Assembly: GCF_949628215.1 (NCBI RefSeq)
Contig: NC_134278.1
Location: forward strand, 41,475,691 to 41,539,690
Reading direction: 5' to 3'
Source of the DNA: Phalacrocorax aristotelis
Taxonomy: Eukaryota; Chordata; Aves; Suliformes; Phalacrocoracidae
DNA length: 64,000 bases
Notes under the pieces: generated by a model
What the model was told of the DNA's origin: nothing
The model's input: the letters and a program-made list of their open reading frames with translations, nothing else
Database searches by the model: none
Translations under genes and position numbers: made by a program
In this document: piece after piece, positions 15,901 to 25,669 of the stretch
Layout of the letters: each line of letters opens with the position of its first letter
Numbering within the stretch: the first letter of the stretch is position 1

Positions 15901-18900
15901 TAGTGATTCAAAAAAAAGGGTACAGACTTCACCCTGGGTTACATACCTGCTCTTCCGAAACAAGCTTTAGTCTAGGCAGCACAATACCACATACAGCTAC
16001 TACATTTGCAGAGAGGTCGCCTGATACAATATGTCCTTGTGTATATTGCAGTTCTTTCTCCTTTTGCCAAAACAAGGAATCCGGGTTGGCCAAAACAAGG
16101 GCTTGTTCCACATTCTGCAGCTGAGATTCTTCCAGTAGCCTATGAAATCCATGTTTATTAACTCAACTGAAAGTCATCAACAAAAATAAATAGTGTTCAA
16201 GATTTTAAAACACTTACTTTAGCCTGAAATGTATCAGCTCCTCAGGATTGAATATCTTCTTCAGGAAAGATAATTTATGTTCATCATTCATGCATGTAAC
16301 CAGAGCAAGACAGTTTGAAGTATACCTAAACATTATATTTAGAACAAAACATATCAAAAGGTAGTCTTACAAAATTTAGTCTAACAGCTTTCAACTTAAA
16401 CCAAAATATGAAGTTTGGAAAAACATGCAGAAAACTACCATCACAGAAATTGCTTTAGTGCTATGCTTAACGTTCTTTAAGAGTAGAGAAATCTCAGAAC
16501 TGAGAAAAGCAGTTCTATCATGGCATACTTATCATTTCTACACTAGCTAGCTAACCTTTCTCTGAAGGACAGAATGGTCAACAGAAATGCAGTAGAGTAC
16601 TTTCCCAAATATGTGAAGGTAAACATATCAGGCGAGGAAAACCTGATTTTCATCATCTCATTTTTTTTCTTCTCCTCCTGCCATTTCCCTTTCAAAATTA
16701 CTTTCTATTTCATGCTACTTCTACAGTAACCCTAACTCAATGAACTCAAGACAGAAGCCAACAACTCCCAAGCCTTGAATTCATTACTACATAAAGCTGT
16801 CTCACAACAAAAGGCCATTTAATACAAATCATAAAACACTTCTCATTTGTTATACCACTGTTTTTTACCTTTGAGGAACAAAGCTTTCAATGAGCATGGC
16901 AGGGGGATAGGAAAAAGAGAGTTGCCAGAAGATTGGTTCAGGACAAAATTTAAGAGTCAGCTCATTCCATTACTTAAGATTATTAACACAACACAGGTAA
17001 ACCAATTCCAGTCAATGAATTAGAAAGTCTATTTCTTCTTTTAAGACTATCTAAGCATATGTCATCCTGAAGAGCTTCATAAATGGCTGACAGATTTGAC
17101 AACGCTCTTCTCCCCACCCTTCCTAAATTATACACCTTATTTTAAAATTATGTGTTACTAACATAATTCTGAATTTACATTGTAAAAAAATGAAGACTAT
17201 TGAAGACCTTTTCTTAAATAAGAGGTACTATCAATACTACTCCTCACATAAATAAGGTAGATCATGTGACTAGGTTGATGCCCTGCAGGCAGACACCTAA
17301 CATAAAACATCTGACCAAAACCACATTTCAGGTCTGCAGCAAGGCCAATTAGGAAGCATAGCTTAAATAAGCCAAGCTTTACAGTGACTGAGATGTCTAT
17401 ATACAAGCAATAGAAAAAAAACCCAACTCATTAATAGCACACCAATGCAGAATAGTATAATATATAATTGTGATGTAAGTTGGAGTGAGACTAGGTCCAG
17501 CTATGCTTTTTTCTAGGATAACATGCTACAATGCATGCAATACACCAGCAGGCATACAGTAGAGATGAAGTGATAAATTCACCACCTCCCATGAATCCAA
17601 CTTGGCTAAACTGAAATTATTTGAAAGAGTACTCCAGAACACAGCTTTAAGCTCAACTAAGAGCTAACCTAAGTTTCACTCTGTGATAGATCACTACAGC
17701 TTTCAAAAGATCAGGTAAGAAGCATAGGTGAATACCATCAGTACAGATTTTTCTGTTATTATTTGCAGATTCTTTTCTACTTGCATGTGAACATTGTTAA
17801 ATATAAATCAAAATACAGATACAGCTTTTCAATGGAGAAGATCTGGGCGATTTAACTTACCAACGGACTAAAGTGTCATGACTCCTTAGGAGTGGAATAC
17901 ACACACTCCAGTCCCATAATTCCCGGAAAACTGACTGCTCCTTTTGTAAAAATCTATAGGCTGCCTCCATGAGGTCCCGTAACTTCATCCGTCTGCGTCC
18001 ATATCGAACTGTGTTTGCATCTGAGCTCTCCAAGAAAAGCCTCTGGAAAACTGGTGATGTATTCTTAAAATATCTTAGAGCAAATCTTTAGAAGAAAGAG
18101 AGAGACAAAGAGATGGAACGCAGCCATCTAAGCCAGAGGAACGGAAAACAGGCACTAATAAAACCGTCAAGACAGAGGTCCTGAGTCAGTAATTGACAGT
18201 ATACTGAGAACTAAGGCCTACATTTGACATTGTCCACACTCACAAAAGAGAACCACCTCAACAATGAGCTGACAACAGATATTTTACCTTATTAGAAGTC
18301 GTTACTTAATTATCAAGGGGAAACAGTACTGCCTTTGGTGAAATCTCTTTGCTCTTGTTTACTGAAAAAGTAATATTGACTCCTACTTACATTACTTTGT
18401 TTTCTACTGGCCTACAGGTCTAATCTTAAGTGCAGGGATTTTGGTTGAGAGCAATTTTCCTGGCACCAGTTCGGCTTTTCTTTTGATCATTAAGATGAAA
18501 ATCAGATTAGACCTTACAACACCATTTAATTTAAATAGGCTGTTTTAGACTCATGTTTTCTAAATCATTCTTTCAATTCAAGACACATTTGTTATTGTGG
18601 GAGATGATCCAAATTCTAACACTACCTCTCATCGTCAGTGAGCACTGACAAGAATATACTCCCTATATTCAAACGCTGCACAGAGACATTACATTACTCA
18701 CGGCAAAACATCAGGGTGGTCAGCAACCAGCTTGCTCATCGCTACGCAGAGCCTTTCATGCCGATCATGGTTCATTTGGCCACCAGCTTTAATTGCTTCT
18801 GCATTTCTTTCCAACAAATCCAACAAGATTGGCCGAACTTGACGGCCAATTAATACAGTACATTCTTTGTCCAGTAATAATTGTGCTAAAGTATCAAGGA

Positions 18901-21900
18901 TGCATTGCCGATCCTGTTGAGTCCAAATCTAGAAGAATGGAAAGTAAGAACAGGTTTAATGATAAATTATTTGGACTTTTAACTTCAGAACTATTCATGC
19001 AGGATTCACAGGGAATTTGACAGGAACAAATCTTTCAAAAAACAGAAAGGTGTCCAAAATTCCCATTGGAAATATTTATTTGACACAGTTCTCCATATTT
19101 AAAAAACTGGGAAACAGAATGAGTGACATGCAGAATACACTAAACAGTAACTACAAAAAAGTCCCAAAATCCTAAATTATATTTTATAGCTGAAAGAGAA
19201 AACAAATAATTTTAGTATTTTTAAAGAAAAATTTGGGAAAATATTGTAACAACTAATACATCTTTGTTAATAGAATTCCCATTCTCAACAGCTCAGTCTC
19301 ACAAGTGCCACAAAAATTTTAAGAATCTGAGTTTTCAAAAAAAAGTTTGAGTTGCGTCATGTTTACCAGCTCTTTAAAAAAAAAAAGCATTCAACCAATC
19401 ATCATCACAGCCTTATTTCCATATTTCTGTTAGCAATTACAGTGAGCAACGCTCTTGACAAGAAGCAGTGTGTATCTGCAGTTTTGAAGTTGAGATTCCT
19501 CCCCCCTTACTTTTATATAAAAATGGTCCCCTAGTGCAAAACTCATCTAGGCTTTAGAATAGACGGAAAACATATGTGCTATGAAAGAGGGAGGGAAAAA
19601 AAACCACCCCAAAAAAACACCCCCACCCTCCTCACATCCCCCCAACCTTCCTAATTTCAACCCATTTATTGTGTCTTATGCTTAAATTTCTCTGGTGTTT
19701 GAGCTCACGTTATTATCCAAGCATCTCTCCACTTACACAATGTTTAGCATATAATGCAATATAAGTAATATTGATTTGTGAAAAATCAGTATTATGAATT
19801 TGCACTGTAGCAGTTTTGCTCTGAACTTTGATGCTCCGCTCTCCCCTCCCTTGATCCTCCCCTATCCTTGATAGGATAAGGAACCCTTATCCTATCAAGA
19901 CAATTTTATCTTTCTTGGCAAACAGTCATAAACAGAGCTAGGCAAGACAGCTTTCCAAACAAAACAAGCACTTACTAAACCCCTATAGAAATATTCTGAG
20001 ATTCAGGTAGTCGTTTGTTTTAGCCACTTGTGCAGCCAATTTCTGCTTCTCATAGACTTTTGGTACTCAGGTAAAACCTGCTCCTGGGCCTGCAGATGGG
20101 ACGGTTTCATTGTTACAAGATAAATGGACTGCAGCAGTCCTATGCATTGCCTTTGAAAGGGTGACCTCCTAAGGTTATACCACTGTCGTATTGTTTTAGA
20201 ATACCCGCATACTTCTTCAAGTTCCTTGGGTCTCCTGAATTTGAAACGACACTCATTGCCTAACAGCACATCAGAAGTCAGGGAAACTGCAGTATACCCA
20301 ATACAAACATCAAAACTATCACATTAATTGCAAGGAGTTTCTTACACCTTTGTGTTTATTTTTATGAAACACGATATAAGTTTATCTTCCCCTCATCTAT
20401 CAGAGCAGGATCAAAAATAATTTAAAAAATGGAGCTGAAGGTCTGCATTCATCACAGAGCAAGCAAGACACTGTTCATTACAGGGGATCAGATTTTGAGT
20501 GGCAAAATGATTGACGAGCTGTTCAAAGGCAGCATGGCTCAGGAGAATTGGAGACAAACTTCACTGTAAAAAATAGAAAGTACCTTCAGTTTCCAAATCA
20601 ATTACATCTTTGGCTACCCAAACAAGGCAGAACAGGGTGTTCAATTTATTAACCAGAGCTTTCAATATCAAATAAAAGGAACAGTTAACAATAAAATAGT
20701 AAATAAATAATGTCACTGACTCAGTAAAATTCTGTAGTTACATGACTACTGTACAATAAATCCATTCCATTAGTGATTTTGTGAGAGCAAGCAGTTTTTT
20801 AATCATTGTGTGTAGTACCCTTAGGACATATAAAACTGTTCAAAAAAATCACAGTGGCAACATTCTCATTCTACAAAGAGACCGTCTGTTTGATTTCAGA
20901 GCCTTTCAGAGTCTAAATTAAAAATTTTACAGGAAAGGAAAATACTTCCAGAGGGGTTTTTTAACTAAAGGTGGCTTTGTGAAATAGCCAGCCTTTCCAA
21001 TCAGTAGCAAAGGACAGGCTAATCTGAAAGTGTTTAATTCTAGTCTTCAAATATGGGATAGTAAATCTGCGCCCGCAGTTCCCAACAGCTGCTTTAAGAA
21101 AGCATCACAAAAGACTATCCCTCCAAATACACATCATGTATTATTGATGAAAGAGACATTAAACAGAAGCACAGCTAGGAGCAACACCTGGAGTCAAACA
21201 CAATCCCAGTTGCTACCCTAGCAGCATGTCACACACCTCCTTCCCAACCTGCACGGCACATTTACTCAGCGCTCACAAGACAGAAATCTTTATTAAGAAC
21301 TCGCTTAATCCGAAACCCAAGATTACTAGAAGAAGGGATCATATCAAGGAACAACTAGGCCACATTTCTGATCGTGGCTCACAGGTATTTCCACAGAACA
21401 TTACACCATCCACAGATTTAACAATGGAATATTTTTAAAGGGTGGAGGGCAACCAGGCCATGCACGGGAAATTCTTCTTTGCCTCCAACACAGGAACGCA
21501 TGTCCTTGGCTCTGTTCCTTCATGCAGCAGCCCTACCATTGTATGACTGTGCAGCAATCCATTTGGCAAGATTATCCAAATTAATCCTTCTTTCAAAGTT
21601 TTCCACTTGGTGGGAAAGTTGAACATATTTTCCACATCAGCACACTCACTCGGTTCAGGATAAGAGAAGCAACAGAAAGGCATGGTTTGGCCTTGGGAAC
21701 AGGAAAGAAGAAAAGAGAGTAGGACCATACTTTTTGGCAGCTGTCTAGTTCAGTAAGATGAAGTAAAGCATGAGACTGCACTCTTCTTAAGGCAGGGGGA
21801 AATGCAGTCTCACAAGGAGAAGATAGCTTCAGCTACCTGCAGAACAAGCTAGAACTTCCTACTCCTCCTCCAGCACATTGTATTTGATAGAGTTGGACAG

Positions 21901-24900
21901 ACCGCTCCTTCAAAGACAGTGAGACTATTCTCTTTGACTTATATATCAGTATATTTATCAACATACTGTCTCCCTAAAATCACAGCTCTTCAAAAACTAG
22001 AAGCAGGACGAGATGAGAATGCACTCCAGGATGGAAGCAAAGGTGCAACATACCTTCCCTTATTACAATGCTACATGATGTAAAGCCTAATTAATCTTTC
22101 AAATAAAAAGCTGAAGTCATATTTTAGGATAAAAACAATCTGCTTTAGTTGCCAGGACATCAGGACATTTTTCTGACAGCCAATGAGTAGCTGGGTGAAT
22201 TCGGGACAGCTAGGTCACCTCTTTTTTTCCTACATTTATTAAAAGAAAAAGGAATAAAGGCACTTCTCAACGTCAAATGCTAAGACTGAAGGGCTATAAA
22301 TAAGAGCTTGGAGCTATTATTAAAACAATTTTCACTCCTACATAGAAAAATGAAAGGTGAAATGAAGGATGCGAAACTAAAACACCAATGGAATAGAACA
22401 GGAGATCCAGAATAGTGTATGCTTGAGGTCTCCAGTTCACTTAAGATGGTTCCATAAGCTAAGCAGACGAAAGATCCAAAAGGGTCAGGTTTTTTGACTT
22501 CTATCTTTCCATACATGAACAGTGGCAGATGTGAAGGGCAGAAACAAATATGGATATTTTCGCACTCGAGATTCATTCCTACTAGCATTTTAACCTTCAC
22601 ATTAATGAACTACTCTACTGAAATTACACCATCACAGGGAGCCAAAATACATGCATTTGCACAAAATCTGCATTTGGAATTCTACGCAGCAAAACGTTCC
22701 GATTCAAACAGGCCTTTGGTAACACACAGAACCAAAAGCACACTTCAGCAGTTTGTGGAGCCCTACTGCTTACACAGTTTGCTTAAATTATCCAAAAAAG
22801 AGAAAGGCAAGAAACAAAGACTGCTTTAGAGAGCTTTTCATCCCATTTTCCTCATTAAGAACACAGAAATTTCCCATACCTTTGCAGAGTTAATGGTATA
22901 CAAATACTCTGCAGAAAAGGCTCTATTTCTATTACATGCTGAAGCACAGGGAACGAGATCTTCCATCACCACATAAATGATTCTCAAAATCGTTTTGAGA
23001 ATGATTCTTTCACCACGCTATGATTCTCAAAAGACTGTTCCCTACTTAGCAGTTGTGGGTATGTTCCATTCCATTATGGTATACTGAAGAAATAAATTGC
23101 CAGAAAGATGCAGTGAAGCTGCAGAGCAAAGAGAGCTCTAGATTTCCAGAACACATGCTTCCTAACTTACATACAAAGCAACTGGTAGGAAATCAGGTAT
23201 GATGACTGGAGCCAGTAGTTGTTCCATAGCAAGATAAGCCTAACACACTCCTAGATCTGTAGCTTCCAAGCTTGGAAATAGCAATTCAGTTTTCAAAAGA
23301 ACACGTCACTGTTCATTAACATGCTGTTCCAGACTCTCTACAAAATCACTCTTTAATGATTTCCACCTAGCAAGACTTTTAAACCTGAAGTATATTTCAA
23401 AACAGTTACCAGAAGAGAAAGGGCAGTTTCTTCCCCAGTCTCAGATCTCAGTGACTCACTTCTGGTTCACCACTCCATCTGTCTGCTACATTACATATCC
23501 GCATCATCCCCATCTCTATTTCTCAGCTTTTTCTTTCTCTTGAATAGCAGCTCTTCATCACTGCTTCCCACCAACTAGCATCAACTCTCCAATACAGGAA
23601 TATACATTTGTGTCAATTTTAGTTTGATCCTATGATTTGTAACTGATAGAAGAAAAAGCTATCTGTCTGCCGACAGAGAACCTTGACTACCAGTATGAAA
23701 GCTTTCCCCAACCATAACCAAGAGACAGTAATTCAGACTGAAAGCCAATATTCTAAAAAAAAAAAAAAAAGGATTTAGACTTTTCATGTTCAAACTATTG
23801 GGATATTTCCTAAACACTCAAACAGAAATGTGGATTTTGAGCCCCAAAGTGTGTACACAACTTAGGGGCTTCATAAGCTCTATTATGAGAAGTATTAATA
23901 ATATGACAGCTAATGTGTTGCTATCCTGTTATTACATGTCTTCAAGCGTTTCAGACAGAAACCTGCTAGGCCTCAACTCTCCTAGAAGGCAGGTGTGCTT
24001 TTCACAATTAAGGCAGCCAAAGTGTGAATGAAACCAGTGAAAACAAGAACATGTTTCCACCATCAGTGTGATTAAGAAAAGGAAGCAAACCTTAGAAAAT
24101 TCAGTCCTCTTTTCTTTTTACCCCACATGCTATTTTTAAGGTAATTCACGAAGACATGCAAACAGCATCAGGGTAACATGCCACAGCTACTGGACTAGGT
24201 AGTGTCTCAGTGCTTGCTAACTCTCGCTATCGTGCTTTCAGAGTCACCTTAAGGGAGCTGGACAACACTGAAGATTTTAACTGCGGGGCAAAACCGCCTC
24301 CTGAGCAAGCACAACAGGAGGGGGTGTATCCCGAAAAGTGGGTTCGTTCACCTGGTGTGCAAAACGCCAAAGTACACACAGAGTGGAAGTATTTTATTCA
24401 AGTCACTTTTGTGCAAAGATAGGTGCTCGGTGGTAACCCGCAAAGCCAGCACACTGCACCAAGAAACTACAAGCCATTTATACAGTTAAATGTGCCAATC
24501 ACAGCTAATATTCACACGCCTCAGCTAAAAATTGGTTAATTTCTTTCTTGCTTGGAGGTAACAGTACAGCTGACTTTTAATTTACCACCCGTGCTCATAG
24601 ATTAAGGGATTTACTAGAGGGGGAGAGGTTCCTGGCCTATGAGCCTGATTTTTAGTATTATAACAAGGGTAGTTCCCCTACTGGGTACTTTGTTTTAGTT
24701 CTTATCAACGTCCCAATTTGTTGTTCTTCTTGACTATACATTTTATCACCCTGTTCTCAGCGGCTTCTGAGATGGGATGTTTGCTTTGATCAGTCTCTCA
24801 GCTCTCCTCATGGATATAGCCGTAAAACAAGTGCTTCTCTATCTCTCAGTTTCTGTCTCTGGGTCTCAACTTGTTTTGCCGGGCTCGCATAGTTCATTGT

Positions 24901-25363
24901 TGTGTCTTTAACGGACAGATCCAAAAATTCCATTTTCTTAGGGATAGCAGGGGGACAGGAGAGGACCCACCTCACAGGGCTCCACTCGCACAGCCCTGAA
25001 AGGGGCGGGGAAGAAACCGCAACAAGCACACAGAGAAAGAAGGAGCGAGAGAGAGCGAGCGGGGAGCTGCTCCCGCAGAGCGGCCGCCCGGGGACGGGGG
25101 GCGGGAGGGGCGGCCGGGCAGCAGACAAAGATGCCGGGAGGAGATGGCGGCGCGGGGGGTGGGGTGTGGAAGGCAGGCAGGCACCGCGGTACGTCCCGTC
25201 CCGTTCCCTCTCCGGCGGTCCCCGCGATGCCCGCCCGGCGGGAGGTCCCCGCGCAGCCGCTCACCTGCTTCGCCAGGAACCTGCTCAGCTCCGCGCTGCT
25301 CTTCTCGTTCCTGCGGGCCACCAGCTGCAGGGGCTCCGCCAGGGGGAACCGCAGGTCCGCCAT
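885..25363 (-). CDS. MDN1: MDN1 (midasin), N-terminal 17 coding exons; gene continues beyond base 1
   Basis: Midasin is the giant dynein-like AAA+ ATPase (about 5,600 residues in human) that pulls assembly factors off pre-60S ribosomal particles in nucleolus and nucleoplasm. Joined exons (minus strand): 25363-25265, 18928-18702, 18085-17861, 16325-16218, 16139-15947, 14003-13791, 12514-12383, 10901-10798, 9112-8998, 7235-7042, 5945-5864, 5158-5063, 4012-3900, 3357-3209, 3109-3049, 2495-2284, 988-885. They give 2,427 nt, 809 codons without a stop, and every junction keeps phase. Residues 1 to about 300 are the N-terminal domain. AAA1 has Walker A GPIGCGKTS near 318-326 and Walker B ILLEDID near 387-393. 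AAA2 has Walker A GETGTGKTS near 666-674. AAA3-6, the linker, the D/E-rich region and the MIDAS domain lie outside the window. Identity rests on close residue-by-residue agreement with remembered human MDN1. Confidence 0.97.
2180..2202. repeat. C11-A12 homopolymer junction
   Basis: Eleven C followed directly by twelve A inside MDN1 intron 16, flanked by an A-rich stretch from about 2100. On the transcribed minus strand this is T12-G11. It is probably length-unstable and a likely place for sequencing error. Confidence 0.8.
2284..2495 (-). CDS. MDN1: MDN1 coding exon 16
   Basis: Acceptor TTTCAG, donor CTG|GTGAGA. Encodes YKPVDNKLIWLPLRESFEEL and FLGHIQTCYRQKRWHDLLK, ending in a variable KEAKENAS stretch. 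Confidence 0.95.
3049..3109 (-). CDS. MDN1: MDN1 coding exon 15
   Basis: Acceptor TTCAAG, donor GG|GTGAGT. A short exon encoding HHLRVINMNQQSDTGDLLG of AAA2. Confidence 0.93.
3209..3357 (-). CDS. MDN1: MDN1 coding exon 14 (AAA2 Walker A)
   Basis: Acceptor TTTCAG, donor CAG|GTAAAT. Encodes FAATRPSAVLIEQLAVC and VLLVGETGTGKTSTVQYLA, the P-loop of the second AAA module, nearly identical to human. Confidence 0.97.
3900..4012 (-). CDS. MDN1: MDN1 coding exon 13
   Basis: Acceptor TCACAG, donor AAG|GTAGAA. Encodes VEFFCELYKPEILI through TQALTVQR, the linker into AAA2. Confidence 0.94.
5063..5158 (-). CDS. MDN1: MDN1 coding exon 12
   Basis: Acceptor TGACAG, donor AAG|GTATGT, 32 codons. Begins ALDCFTAML and ends LNISKKK, matching the human segment before AAA2. 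Confidence 0.94.
5864..5945 (-). CDS. MDN1: MDN1 coding exon 11
   Basis: Acceptor TTTTAG. Encodes DLLNWCSRIAYNFDSNSSTT and on to VNIFQE. Reading phase requires the weak donor GAG|GTGCGG; a better-looking donor, GCG|GTAAGA, lies 5 nt downstream but would shift the frame. Confidence 0.9.
7042..7235 (-). CDS. MDN1: MDN1 coding exon 10
   Basis: Acceptor TTTCAG, donor AG|GTTATC. Encodes VLQRRYPNLALVTDHLLDIY, a variable acidic/serine stretch, and NLEGRELSLR. Confidence 0.94.
8998..9112 (-). CDS. MDN1: MDN1 coding exon 9
   Basis: Acceptor ATTAAG, donor GAG|GTATGG. Encodes IFSCGGGWYRQQGSHAALLD and on to KGELKE. I chose this acceptor, not the ATTCAG 8 nt further on, because it restores the residue pattern R-x-x-SCGG of human. 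Confidence 0.9.
10798..10901 (-). CDS. MDN1: MDN1 coding exon 8
   Basis: Acceptor CTCCAG, donor AG|GTAGGC. Encodes ISVLIPLLEKRELVIPGRGD and on to FQFFATRR, which includes the sensor-1-like strand of AAA1. Confidence 0.95.
12383..12514 (-). CDS. MDN1: MDN1 coding exon 7 (AAA1 Walker B)
   Basis: Acceptor GTCATAG, donor GTG|GTATGT, 44 codons. Contains GHWILLEDIDYAPLDV, the Walker B strand of AAA1 with the acidic pair E-D. Confidence 0.96.
13791..14003 (-). CDS. MDN1: MDN1 coding exon 6 (AAA1 Walker A)
   Basis: Acceptor GAACAG, donor AAG|GTAACT, 71 codons in phase 0. Contains VLLEGPIGCGKTSLIEYLA, the nucleotide-binding P-loop of the first AAA module, and KVQLGDQTDSK at the end. Confidence 0.97.
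15947..16139 (-). CDS. MDN1: MDN1 coding exon 5
   Basis: Acceptor TCATAG, donor CAG|GTATGT. Encodes the LLEESQLQNVEQALVLANPD segment and ends LVSEEQ in phase 0. The end of the exon is shorter than human, in a poorly conserved linker before AAA1. Confidence 0.94.
16218..16325 (-). CDS. MDN1: MDN1 coding exon 4
   Basis: Acceptor GTTTAG, donor AA|GTAAGT. Encodes YTSNCLALVTCMNDEHKLS and on to IHFRLK, collinear with human. Confidence 0.94.
17861..18085 (-). CDS. MDN1: MDN1 coding exon 3
   Basis: Acceptor CTAAAG, donor TTG|GTAAGT. Encodes FALRYFKNTSPVFQ through RSHDTLVRW of the N-terminal domain, including the basic run RYGRRRMKLRD. Confidence 0.95.
18702..18928 (-). CDS. MDN1: MDN1 coding exon 2
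   Basis: Acceptor TTCTAG and donor GCC|GTGAGT. Begins IWTQQDRQCIL and ends HPDVLP (last codon split). It follows a 6.3-kb first intron and matches the human N-terminal domain almost residue for residue. Confidence 0.95.
19868..19898. repeat. Perfect hairpin, 14-bp stem
   Basis: Arms TTGATAGGATAAGG (19868-19881) and its exact reverse complement (19885-19898) are separated by only AAC. No mobile element around it is recognised. Confidence 0.85.
22966..23032. repeat. Compound direct and inverted repeat
   Basis: TCACCAC followed shortly by ATGATTCTCAAAA occurs at 22966-22989 and again at 23010-23032. Between them, the arm ATTCTCAAAA is followed after TCG by its inverse TTTTGAGAAT, which forms a 10-bp hairpin. 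The pattern resembles a local template-switch product. Confidence 0.75.
24325..24949 (-). mobile_element. Solo LTR of an endogenous retrovirus, minus strand
   Basis: Read on the minus strand it begins TGCTATCCC and ends GGGATACA, the TG...CA ends with short inverted termini expected of an LTR. It is flanked on both sides by GGGGG (24320-24324 and 24950-24954), consistent with a 5-bp target duplication. A TATAAA box lies at 24482-24477 and an AATAAA signal at 24398-24393, in the right order and spacing for U3-R-U5. No internal gag, pol or env sequence adjoins it, so it is a solo LTR left by recombination. It lies in the same orientation as MDN1, 315 bp inside intron 1. The family name is not determined. 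Confidence 0.85.
25265..25363 (-). CDS. MDN1: MDN1 coding exon 1
   Basis: Encodes residues 1-33, starting MADLRFPLAEPLQL and ending SRFLAKQ, followed by donor CAG|GTGAGC. The frame stays open upstream, but this is the first true ATG in it, and it sits within one residue of the human start in alignment. The exon lies in the CpG island. Confidence 0.93.
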
Positions 25364-25586
25364 ATCCCCCTCCTCCTCCGCCGGCGGAGGCAGCGGAGCG
25401 CGGACAGTGCCTGAGGTGAGCAGCGGGAAGGGGGCCACGCACCCAACCGCCGCCGGCACGTGGGGCGCGCGGCAGAGGCGCCGCTCAGCACCAGCTTCCG
25501 CTTCGCCGGCACCGTCACCCGCCCGCGACGTCGCCGGCAAAAGGGAAGCACGGTCCGCCCCGCTCAGCCCGCCCCTCGAGTGTTAA

Positions 25587-25611
25587 ACTACGGCTCCCAG
25601 CATGCACTGCG
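25587..25611 (+). promoter_or_regulatory. ZNF143/THAP11 (SBS) site 1
   Basis: ACTAC, two mismatched bases, then CTCCCAGCATGCACTGCG follow the SBS consensus as I remember it (ACTACAAYTCCCAGMATGCN...GCG). It lies about 225 bp upstream of the MDN1 start codon. Confidence 0.8.
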
Positions 25612-25644
25612 CGTCGCGAAGCACGGCCTCCGGGACCGAGGGGG

Positions 25645-25669
25645 CCCGGTGTATGCCGGGATATGTAGT
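25645..25669 (-). promoter_or_regulatory. ZNF143/THAP11 (SBS) site 2, opposite orientation
   Basis: On the minus strand it reads ACTACATATCCCGGCATAC, a close match to the SBS core. It faces away from site 1, with 33 bp between them. An ETS-type CCGGAAG (25676-25670) abuts it. Confidence 0.72.

Larger units (their letters stand above)
989..18701 (-). other. MDN1 introns 2-16 (spaces between exons)
   Basis: The introns between exons 2 and 17 are AT-rich with common poly(A)/poly(T) stretches. Scattered short open frames in them lack conserved content or usable splice sites. I recognise no snoRNA, tRNA or dated transposon copy. The only notable simple repeat is the C/A run at 2180-2202. Confidence 0.5.
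18929..25264 (-). other. MDN1 intron 1
   Basis: A 6.3-kb intron between the CpG-island exon 1 and exon 2. It holds a 14-bp perfect hairpin (19868-19898), a clustered direct/inverted repeat (22966-23032) and a solo LTR (24325-24949). Open frames near 20.0-20.3 and 21.4-21.7 kb do not join to anything. I see no further genes. Confidence 0.6.

Noticed and set aside
20003-20269. 88-codon minus-strand frame in MDN1 intron 1 with protein-like look
   Set aside because: It opens on GTG, not ATG. It has no linked splice partner I can find, and MDN1 exons 1 and 2 join directly in phase without it.
21435-21728. 97-codon minus-strand frame beginning MVLLSFLLSC, signal-peptide-like
   Set aside because: Single frame with no supporting exon structure. 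A hydrophobic start is common by chance in T-rich DNA.
25364-25540. N-terminal extension of MDN1 in the same open frame
   Set aside because: There is no ATG in the extension, and the human start aligns with the ATG at 25363.
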